IMG/VR virus record: IMGVR_UViG_3300001391_000020
Span: 1 to 34,718 of that record
Length of the DNA: 34,718 nt
Reading direction: 5' to 3' (one strand)
DNA from: a virus
Shown: one piece after another, positions 29,704 through 34,718 of the stretch
Layout of the letters: each line of letters starts with the position of its first letter
Position numbering within the stretch: position 1 is the stretch's first letter
Translations under genes and position numbers: made by a program
Notes under the pieces: generated by a model
Told to the model about the DNA's origin: nothing
What the model saw: only the letters and a program-made list of their open reading frames with translations
Database searches by the model: none

Positions 29704-29731
29704 ATTATAAACTATTTTCCTTAGATGTCAA
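29704..29731 (-). promoter_or_regulatory. Late-arm sigma-70 promoter
   Basis: Minus strand TTGACA (29731-29726), 16-base spacer, TATAAT (29709-29704): both boxes perfect. Transcription would start near 29697 and run left through the structural genes. Confidence 0.8.
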
Positions 29732-29742
29732 CCGTTTTTTTC

Positions 29743-29771
29743 TTGACATATTTAATACAAAAATATATAAT
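29743..29771 (+). promoter_or_regulatory. Replication-arm sigma-70 promoter
   Basis: TTGACA (29743-29748), 17-base spacer, TATAAT (29766-29771): a perfect consensus. Back to back with the late promoter, with only 11 bases between the two -35 boxes, which together form the inverted repeat ATGTCAA/TTGACAT. One regulator bound here would affect both. Confidence 0.88.
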
Positions 29772-29806
29772 ATTTGTATATCTAATATAACTTAAAAGGA
29801 GTAAAA

Positions 29807-30355
29807 ATGATTAAAAATGACAAGTGGATTATGAGTAAGGCAATTAGTGGCAAAATGATATTTCCATGGTTTGCCGTTGAAGGTAGACAAGGTGTCATAT
29901 CAAGGGGCTTATCGTCCTTCGGATATGATATGACATTATCCAACCAATTCAAAATTTTTACAAATATCAACAATACTATCGTTGATCCTAAGGATTTTGA
30001 CAATAAATCCTTTGTTGATTTTGAAGGTGATATTTGTATCATTCCGCCTAACTCATTCGCATTAGGAATGACAATAGAATATTTCAAAATACCCAAAAAT
30101 ATCATGACTTTATGCGTGGGCAAATCGACTTACGCAAGGTGTGGCATTATTGTGAATGTTACCCCTTTTGAACCTGAATGGGAAGGTTACGCTACTATAG
30201 AAATTTCTAATACAACACCATTGCCGGCTAAAATATATGCTAATGAAGGCATAGCACAATTAATATTCTTTGAAGGTGAGGAACCTACGCATACATATAG
30301 GAGCAAGGGTGGCAAATATCAAGGGCAAAATAAAATAACACTACCAAGGGTATAG
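29807..30355 (+). CDS. dcd: dCTP deaminase
   Basis: 182 residues, full length for the family. SSFGYD (36-41), [10 protein letters not shown] (105-114), the strand [20 protein letters not shown] with catalytic Glu132 in TIEIS, and the C-terminal [13 protein letters not shown] nucleotide lid are all present. It converts dCTP to dUTP, the first step toward dTTP, raising thymidylate supply for phage DNA. No dUTPase gene is evident, so the host enzyme would finish the step unless this copy is bifunctional. First gene after the consensus promoter, RBS AAAAGGAG. The sequence resembles versions I associate with proteobacteria and Campylobacterota. Confidence 0.95.
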   Translation: MIKNDKWIMSKAISGKMIFPWFAVEGRQGVISRGLSSFGYDMTLSNQFKIFTNINNTIVDPKDFDNKSFVDFEGDICIIPPNSFALGMTIEYFKIPKNIMTLCVGKSTYARCGIIVNVTPFEPEWEGYATIEISNTTPLPAKIYANEGIAQLIFFEGEEPTHTYRSKGGKYQGQNKITLPRV

Positions 30356-30364
30356 GAGGGAATA

Positions 30365-30619
30365 ATGTTATTACCTAAAACTAAGATATTTACAGAATTT
30401 AAAAGGTTCGTTGCGAGTTCTCCTAAAACATCGCATGAAATAGCAACACAGATAGGGATAAGATATGTAACATTGAATCGTATCCTTAACGGTAGACAGA
30501 CACCTTCGTTGAAGTTGCTGTATAAAATAAAACATATAACAGGTCTAAGTTATGAAGCTATTCTTGAGCCTTACGAGTATTATTTTGCTAAACGTAATAA
30601 TATTGACATTGAAGGTTGA
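30365..30619 (+). CDS. Cro/XRE-type regulator with a C-terminal extension
   Basis: 84 residues: helix-turn-helix at TSHEIATQIGIRYVTLNRIL (about 22-41), then NGRQTPSLKLLYKIKHITGLSYEAI, the classic XRE pattern. AGGAGG lies before the ATG. The last 68 bases overlap the start of the secreted lysin gene. It is the second such regulator in the genome (other at 6431) and is close to the divergent promoters, so it is the prime candidate to repress or switch them. Confidence 0.8.
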   Translation: MLLPKTKIFTEFKRFVASSPKTSHEIATQIGIRYVTLNRILNGRQTPSLKLLYKIKHITGLSYEAILEPYEYYFAKRNNIDIEG

Positions 30620-31064
30620 TGCGCTTAGCTTGTCGTATCAATATAACCATTTAAGCAAGCGTCAATTCTCTGTCATGAAGCAATCTTGCAGGTCAGGAGT
30701 AGCAGATAATCTTTGCCTGACGCTCACTGCTATCGCATGGCAGGAGAGTGATTTTGGATTGTACCAAATTAACTTGCAAGACCCAAGTGCCGGGATATAT
30801 CATATCAATGTCAGTATCGCACTTAAGTCTGCCCATTTATCCAACACTCCATTTAATCAAAACCGTGTAGCCCAATGGCTAATAAGATATCCAAAATGGT
30901 CTGCAAAACTTGCGTTAAATGAACTTAAATATTGGCTAAAATATCGCAAGGGAGACTGGTTTAAAGCAGTCGGCAGTTATAATGGGGGTTTTCATTGGAA
31001 TAGGGGATACGCAAGAGCAATTACTAACAAGGTAAGATTTTTAAAAACAAAAATAACATTTTAA
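30552..31064 (+). CDS. Secreted SLT-type lytic transglycosylase
   Basis: 170 residues. A signal peptide is clear: MKLFLSLTSIILLNVIILTL, with cleavage likely after VDA (about residue 24). The mature part resembles the soluble lytic transglycosylase fold: TAIAWQESDFG with catalytic Glu65, GIYHINV in place of the usual GLMQI, and the later KAVGSYNGG for AYNAG. It would cleave the glycan strand of peptidoglycan in the periplasm. The start at 30552 is supported by AGGT seven bases upstream and by the signal peptide, despite a 68-base overlap with the regulator. It may act in lysis or in remodelling the wall early. Confidence 0.8.
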   Translation: MKLFLSLTSIILLNVIILTLKVDALSLSYQYNHLSKRQFSVMKQSCRSGVADNLCLTLTAIAWQESDFGLYQINLQDPSAGIYHINVSIALKSAHLSNTPFNQNRVAQWLIRYPKWSAKLALNELKYWLKYRKGDWFKAVGSYNGGFHWNRGYARAITNKVRFLKTKITF

Positions 31065-31075
31065 GGGAGACTAAA

Positions 31076-31477
31076 ATGAACAAATTAGAAGAAAGTATCA
31101 AAAAAGATGAAGGATTAAGGCTAAAAATGTACAAAGATACCAAAGGGATTATGACTATAGGTTATGGTCATAATCTGATGAATGGTATAACCGAAGAAAT
31201 TGCGGAATTTATCCTGCAAAGTGATATTAATAAAGCAGAGAATGGCTTAATAAGCATTTCATATCCTTGGGGCAAACGTTTAACTACAATAAAGCATGAT
31301 GCTATTGTGGAATTAATTTTTTGGATAGGGGTAGAAGGTTTTTTAAGTTTTAAAAAAATGGTATCCGCACTTGAAGCGGGTAATTATTATAAAGCTTCTG
31401 CGGAATTGTTAGACAGTCAGTTAGGTCGCAATTTTCCAGATAGGGTAAATAAATTGGCTAAGCGGATAAGCAGATAA
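31076..31477 (+). CDS. T4-type endolysin (GH24 lysozyme)
   Basis: 133 residues. DEGLRLKMYKDTKGIMTIGY with GH next is nearly the T4 lysozyme opening; the catalytic triad is Glu12, Asp21 and Thr27, spaced as in T4 (11, 20, 26). It is shorter than T4 lysozyme (164) but keeps the C-terminal RVNKLAKRI end. It hydrolyses muramidase bonds of peptidoglycan. No signal peptide, so release needs a holin, which would come from the late arm. RBS GGGAGAC, in the replication transcript. Confidence 0.93.
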   Translation: MNKLEESIKKDEGLRLKMYKDTKGIMTIGYGHNLMNGITEEIAEFILQSDINKAENGLISISYPWGKRLTTIKHDAIVELIFWIGVEGFLSFKKMVSALEAGNYYKASAELLDSQLGRNFPDRVNKLAKRISR

Positions 31478-31487
31478 GGAGATAATA

Positions 31488-31910
31488 TTGAAAGTAATAT
31501 CAATAGACCCCAGTAGTATTAAGCCTGCTTATTGCATAGCAGAGGGGCATCTTATACAGGAGTTTGGACAATTACCCTTACACCCTCTCTCAGCGTGGAT
31601 TAATCTCATGTCTGATTGCGATATGATGATAATGGAAAGTCAGTTTTTCAAGGTCAATATTAGTTCCTTGATTAAACTCACGAAGAGTGTAGGAATGATT
31701 GAAAGTATAGCTTATATAAATGATATGCAAGTTATTGAAATCTATCCAATTACATGGCAGTCAAAATTATTAGGAAAACATAAAAGAGATGCCTTAAAGA
31801 AACTATCTAAACTTAGAGCATCAGAAACTACAAAAACTAAAATTAAAAGTAATGATATTGCAGACGCAATTAATATTGCAGAATATTATTACAAATTTAT
31901 CGAGGGATAG
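31488..31910 (+). CDS. RuvC-like Holliday junction resolvase
   Basis: 140 residues from a TTG start at 31488 (AAGGAGAT upstream). The RNase H-like nuclease residues are in place: Asp7 in SIDPSS, Glu50 in MIMESQFF, and Asp123/Asp126 in NDIADAINIAEYY, the same D-x2-D end as bacterial RuvC. It would resolve branched DNA made by recombination and prepare concatemers for packaging. Its stop abuts the next start by one base. Confidence 0.82.
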   Translation: MKVISIDPSSIKPAYCIAEGHLIQEFGQLPLHPLSAWINLMSDCDMMIMESQFFKVNISSLIKLTKSVGMIESIAYINDMQVIEIYPITWQSKLLGKHKRDALKKLSKLRASETTKTKIKSNDIADAINIAEYYYKFIEG

Positions 31911-31911
31911 T

Positions 31912-32742
31912 ATGGCTAAACGCAGAATGATAAGTAAGGATATTGTAGACACAGATAATTTTTTAGATATGCCTATTTCATCACAAAATTTATACTTTCA
32001 TCTTTGTGTTCGTGCAGATGATGAGGGATTTATAGGAAAAGTAAAAACTATTATGAGAATGGTATCCGCTACAGCAGACGATTTGAAAATATTAAAATCA
32101 AAAGGGCTAATAATTCCTTTTGATGATGGGATATGCGTAGTGGTTCATTGGTTTTTACATAATACCATTAGGAGTGATAGATATTCTGAAACAAATTATA
32201 TTGAAGAGAAAGAGACTTTAAAAATAACACAAAACAAAATTTATATGTTAGATAATTCAGGGATATCTTTGCCAATTATTAAAAAAATACCAAAATCAGG
32301 GTCACATAAAACCCTTAAAAATAAAGAAGTTACACCAAATGGCAACCAAATGGCAACCAAATGGCAACCAAATGGCAACCATGTGGCACCCCAGTGTAGT
32401 GTAGTTAAGTGTAGTGTAGTTAAGGTTAGTGTAGTTAAGTGTAATAAAGAAAAGATAAAAGAAAAATCCGCCCCCAATGAAATTTATGGTGAGTTAAATA
32501 ATGTACTTTTAAAACTTAATGAGTTTAATAACCTCGTAGATAAGTATGGTGAGGCTAAGACTAAGCTATATGTAGATCGATTATCCACTTACATAGCATC
32601 TACAGGAAAGCGTTACAAGTCTCATTATGCTACTATTTTGACATGGGTCAGAAAAGATATACCTGAGACTAAAATCAATAGCAAATACAAGGAGGTAGGC
32701 AATGTTATCAACACAGACAGATTTAAGGTTAGACAAGGTTAG
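31912..32742 (+). CDS. Replisome organizer (replication initiator)
   Basis: 276 residues from the ATG at 31912; the GGG in CGAGGGATAG is the ribosome site, and an upstream in-frame start lies in ruvC. The N-terminal domain MAKRRMISKDIVDTDNFLDM and the following SSQNLYFHLCVRADDEGFIG are typical of phage replisome organizers, which bind origin repeats. The middle is low complexity because it is encoded by two repeat arrays (32334-32444). The C-terminal helical domain (YGEAKTKLYVDRLSTYI...) probably contacts the helicase loader. It overlaps the loader gene by 41 bases. Confidence 0.85.
   Translation: MAKRRMISKDIVDTDNFLDMPISSQNLYFHLCVRADDEGFIGKVKTIMRMVSATADDLKILKSKGLIIPFDDGICVVVHWFLHNTIRSDRYSETNYIEEKETLKITQNKIYMLDNSGISLPIIKKIPKSGSHKTLKNKEVTPNGNQMATKWQPNGNHVAPQCSVVKCSVVKVSVVKCNKEKIKEKSAPNEIYGELNNVLLKLNEFNNLVDKYGEAKTKLYVDRLSTYIASTGKRYKSHYATILTWVRKDIPETKINSKYKEVGNVINTDRFKVRQG
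32334..32388 (+). repeat. Five 11-bp iteron-like repeats
   Basis: ACCAAATGGCA occurs four times without gaps, plus a fifth variant (ACCATGTGGCA). An 11-bp period places sites on one face of the helix. It lies inside the organizer gene, as lambda iterons lie inside gene O. Confidence 0.9.
32394..32444 (+). repeat. 15-bp repeat array beside the iterons
   Basis: GTGTAGTGTAGTTAA occurs twice, then GGTTAGTGTAGTTAA and a partial copy, followed by AT-rich sequence (about 32443-32465). The second array and AT-rich tract complete an origin-like layout. Confidence 0.88.
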
Positions 32743-33322
32743 GAGCAGGATAGAAAGAGATCCAACTTGCTTATTTTATAGGGAATATAATATCCCCTTA
32801 AGATTTCGTTGTAAGACTTTTGGCAATTTACAATTAGAAAATAAGAATACTTATAAAAATAGTCTTATAAATGGAAATAGTCTATTTATCACAGGAGATG
32901 TCGGGGTAGGCAAAACTCACTTAGCTATAGCCCTTGCCATAGAATATTTTTTAGCCAACCTTTCTTTTACGAATGGCATCACCGTGAAAAATAAGATAAT
33001 TAATTTCCTACCTGCATCAGAATTATTCATTGCATTAAAGGCTACCTTTGACAACAGAGAAACAGAACGTGATATCTTAGACTTCTACAGCACCTCTGAC
33101 TTGTTAATTCTTGATGACTTAGGGTCAAATAATATATCGGAATGGGCTAAGCAAATTATATATACAATCATTGACCGCTCTTACCGTAATATGAAGGCAG
33201 TTATAATCACGAGTAATTTATCTCTTGATGAATTTGCCGTAGCATATGATGATCGCATTGCAAGTAGGCTTGTAGAAATGGGGGAAATTATACGGTTAAA
33301 AGGTAAGGATAAAAGAAAATAA
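32702..33322 (+). CDS. DnaC-like helicase loader ATPase
   Basis: 206 residues. AAA+ features: Walker A GDVGVGKTH (65-73), Walker B LLILDDLG (134-141), sensor-like VIITSNLS (167-174), and DDRIASRL with the arginine-finger position (184-191). Homologues load the host replicative helicase at an origin marked by the organizer. RBS AAGGAGGTAGG is inside the organizer gene. No helicase is encoded, so the host DnaB is the expected partner. Confidence 0.88.
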   Translation: MLSTQTDLRLDKVRSRIERDPTCLFYREYNIPLRFRCKTFGNLQLENKNTYKNSLINGNSLFITGDVGVGKTHLAIALAIEYFLANLSFTNGITVKNKIINFLPASELFIALKATFDNRETERDILDFYSTSDLLILDDLGSNNISEWAKQIIYTIIDRSYRNMKAVIITSNLSLDEFAVAYDDRIASRLVEMGEIIRLKGKDKRK

Positions 33323-34358
33323 CCACCTATACTCATAAACTAACAGAATATAGCCTTAAAGTCTTTTAAAGGTTTTACCCTTAACCATTACCTTAATTAT
33401 GTATTATAAGATGAATTTAAGGGTGTACTGTTCCATTTTGGGGTACATTAACTTATATACAATGTGCAAAGTTAAATTAAATCGTAGATTAGACTTGATT
33501 GGGGGGAGAGAGTGATGCAACCCTATATAAGCCTTGTTGACTTGCCATTTTATCCCTGACGACTTATAACTTTTGGATATTTCGCTATAAAGTATAAAAT
33601 ATAAAAGTGGCAAATAAATACTTGCAGCTTCAATTTTGTTCAATACTTTTTTTGTATAATTCTGATGTAAAACAATATTGTCAGAATTACGGTGTTACAT
33701 ATGTTACAATAAAATAGATACATCATTATTTATTTATTATTTATTATTCTTAATTATTCTTAATTTTTATTAATTTTTATTAATTATTGGGATTATTTTT
33801 CTGTATAATGGCATGAAATTTGAATAAATTACCCAACTACATTTATCGGGAAAATCAAAGGTAAAATCGAATGTAAAGGATTGAATATAAAGGAATAAAT
33901 AGCTATGTTATGATAAAATAAAGGAATATAGGCATAAATAGACAATAATAGCACGTAAGTCATTGATTTTATTAAGAAATATTACCTCCCATCTTCCCTT
34001 TTGTCAGAATGACAAAATAATAAATCTGTACTATCAATTTTTCTGAGGTTTCGGATATATAACTACATGTATGCGTATAAGCTCCCACGTGCCTGCCTGC
34101 GTGCCTGCTTGCCTACCTGCCTGCTTACCTACCTGCTTCTATATATATATACACAAGAAGGAACAAAGCAATATAAGATTATATATTATATATATGTATA
34201 TATATATATATTTTAGGTATATATATATATATTCTTATATATATAATATAAGTGCAAGAATTGTGCCGTTATTGGATATGTAACATATATTTGCTATACG
34301 GAACACAAAAAAAAGATAAAAATAATTCGTATTTTTCTTAAAAAAACAAAGAAAAGAC
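33323..34358. other. AT-rich non-coding region
   Basis: I see no supported gene here. It holds a weak hairpin just after the loader gene (33353-33375). An 8-bp inverted repeat AATTCTGA/TCAGAATT lies at 33658-33665 and 33681-33688, and TTGCCA...TTTTAT sequences at 33541 and 33603 form an imperfect inverted repeat. There are AT-rich short repeats (33731-33787), a tetranucleotide TGCC/TACC tract (34090-34138) and (TA)n sequence (34140-34250). Candidate roles: replication, packaging or transcription control. Confidence 0.7.
34090..34138 (+). repeat. Degenerate tetranucleotide tract
   Basis: About twelve units of TGCC, TGCG, TGCT or TACC, followed by (TA)n. A GC-bearing block in otherwise AT-rich non-coding DNA; the six-frame reading of 70 codons across it is a by-product of the repeat. 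Confidence 0.8.
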
Positions 34359-34387
34359 TTGACAAGCATATATAGAAATGATATAGT
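34359..34387 (+). promoter_or_regulatory. Early-arm sigma-70 promoter
   Basis: TTGACA (34359-34364), 17-base spacer, TATAGT (34382-34387). It would start near 34394 and run through the leader RNA, the 16-residue gene and, across the circle junction, the whole early arm. Confidence 0.85.
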
Positions 34388-34418
34388 ATACATATCAAGT
34401 GAGATTGTATCGCTTGCA

Positions 34419-34553
34419 AGTGATTTGCCTGACCCGTGTATGCTTATCGAAGGGGGTTAGGCGTAACATCGGCGTCCTCTCGCACAAAACAGCCGTGCGA
34501 GCACTGATGGAACCTATCGTCATTAGGTTGACAGAAAGGTCAGGCAAATCGCT
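34419..34553 (+). ncRNA. Predicted four-way-junction leader RNA
   Basis: A closing stem of 16 pairs (34419-34434 with 34538-34553, one G:U) encloses three arms: TATGCT/GGCGTA (34439-34444, 34460-34465), a long arm CATCGG/CTGATG (34467-34472, 34504-34509) topped by CTCGCAC/GTGCGAG (34479-34485, 34495-34501), and AACCTA/TAGGTT (34511-34516, 34524-34529). The linker GACAGAAA joins back to the closing stem. An alternative stem ATCGCTT/AAGTGAT (34409-34424) would compete with it. It lies just behind the early promoter. No known RNA family recognised. Confidence 0.7.
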
Positions 34554-34563
34554 ATTATGAACC

Positions 34564-34599
34564 GCCTGCTCGGAACATCGAAGCAGGCTTAAAAGGAGG
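34564..34599 (+). promoter_or_regulatory. Hairpin-RBS module, copy 8
   Basis: GCCTGCT (34564-34570) pairs with AGCAGGC (34582-34588), with the GAACAT loop core kept, then AAAAGGAGGTTTT and the ATG at 34604. Confidence 0.72.
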
Positions 34600-34603
34600 T
34601 TTT

Positions 34604-34654
34604 ATGAAAGAATTTATAAAATGGCTTGAGAAAGAGTTTAACCTCAAGAAATGA
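34604..34654 (+). CDS. 16-residue leader peptide
   Basis: MKEFIKWLEKEFNLKK follows one of the best ribosome sites in the genome (AAAAGGAGG). Amphipathic helix by composition. It is the first reading frame behind the early promoter and leader RNA, and ends where the second strong hairpin (34653-34689) begins. It could be a functional micropeptide or a leader peptide that couples translation to that hairpin. Confidence 0.5.
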   Translation: MKEFIKWLEKEFNLKK

Positions 34655-34689
34655 GTGGCCTGCCTCGGAAATCCCGGGGTGGGCTACTT
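34653..34689 (+). promoter_or_regulatory. Strong hairpin, second copy
   Basis: A 16-bp stem (34653-34668 with 34674-34689) with several G:U pairs, matching the hairpin at 660-696 but with compensating stem changes. It is followed by the shared CTACTTGTGTTAG sequence and module copy 1 across the circle junction. Confidence 0.6.
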
Positions 34690-34718
34690 GTGTTAGTTTA
34701 ATTAACCGCCTGCTTCGA
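34682..34718. repeat. Terminal direct repeat, right copy
   Basis: Identical to bases 1-37; joining the two ends restores a complete hairpin-RBS module in front of the frame that begins at 68. Confidence 0.8.

Noticed and set aside
29782-30123. Minus-strand open frame of 113 codons
   Set aside because: Antisense to the clearly identified dCTP deaminase.
33404-33643. Minus-strand open frame of 79 codons
   Set aside because: AT-rich non-coding region, no ribosome site, atypical protein composition, and isolated from other minus-strand genes.
34071-34283. Open frame of 70 codons across the tetranucleotide and TA tract
   Set aside because: Made entirely of simple repeats (Cys-Leu-Pro and Tyr-Ile runs), with no ribosome site.
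34500-34545. CTGATG...GAAA resembling a hammerhead ribozyme core
   Set aside because: The core should read CUGANGA and the cleavage-site strand does not adjoin the stems correctly. About 40 bases separate the closing stem from the next required helix.
1-34718. Integrase, attachment sites or lysogeny repressor
   Set aside because: Both XRE proteins are Cro-sized, no recombinase motif is present, and no attachment-type repeat beyond the circular overlap was seen.
1-34718. tRNA genes and CRISPR arrays
   Set aside because: Neither cloverleaf with a GTTCGANTC arm nor spacer-repeat periodicity was found by eye. The regularly recurring AACCGCC modules flank genes, not spacers.

Overview
The window looks like an essentially complete circular genome of a virulent bacterial podovirus-type phage. 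The first 37 bases (1-37) recur exactly as the last 37 (34682-34718), as expected for a circular or circularly permuted molecule opened inside a repeat. Consensus sigma-70 promoters, strong Shine-Dalgarno sequences, a T4-type lysozyme and densely overlapping genes point to a bacterial, probably Gram-negative, host. The dCTP deaminase resembles forms I associate with proteobacteria and Campylobacterota, and the ring-nuclease gene implies a host lineage with type III CRISPR. The host itself is inference. There is no integrase, phage RNA polymerase, DNA polymerase or primase.

Layout. (1) Early right-going arm, about 34359 across the circle junction to 9232. A sigma-70 promoter (34359-34387) opens it, followed by a predicted four-way-junction leader RNA (34419-34553) and a chain of small, mostly unrecognised genes. 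Many of these are separated by a repeated module: upstream stop codon, AACCGCC hairpin, GGAGGT ribosome site, next ATG. The arm carries a DUF1874/AcrIII-1 ring nuclease (1123-1449), two tandem-type paralogues (2222-2629 and 3544-3924), an adenine methyltransferase and a Cro-like regulator. It ends with a recombination set: a conserved phage protein of annealase-like context, a Cas4/YqaJ-like Fe-S exonuclease and SSB. (2) Late left-going arm, 29645 down to 9301: zinc-ribbon protein, portal, scaffold, capsid, connector, tail nozzle, internal/ejection proteins (including a 1232-residue one), a run of small membrane (holin-like) proteins, large terminase and a few small genes. The two arms meet at a bidirectional terminator (about 9281-9350). 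(3) Second right-going arm, 29807-33322: dCTP deaminase, Cro-like protein, secreted SLT-type lysin, T4-type lysozyme, RuvC-like resolvase, replisome organizer with iteron-like repeats inside the gene, and a DnaC-like helicase loader. It is driven by a perfect consensus promoter placed back to back with the late promoter. (4) About 1 kb of AT-rich non-coding DNA (33323-34358) precedes the early promoter.

How it works together. Virion gene order is T7-like (connector, nozzle, then internal proteins), while replication is lambda-like: the organizer and loader would bring the host replicative helicase to an origin inside the organizer gene. The methyltransferase and ring nuclease, both early, fit defence evasion. 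The endolysins sit in the replication arm whereas the holin candidates sit in the late arm, so lysis timing would depend on late membrane proteins.

Three genes appear frame-disrupted: 68-656, the exonuclease near 8734, and a two-helix membrane protein at 13512-13761. The last two break at poly-A runs of the A AAA AAG type, so programmed frameshifting, transcript slippage and sequencing indels all have to be considered.
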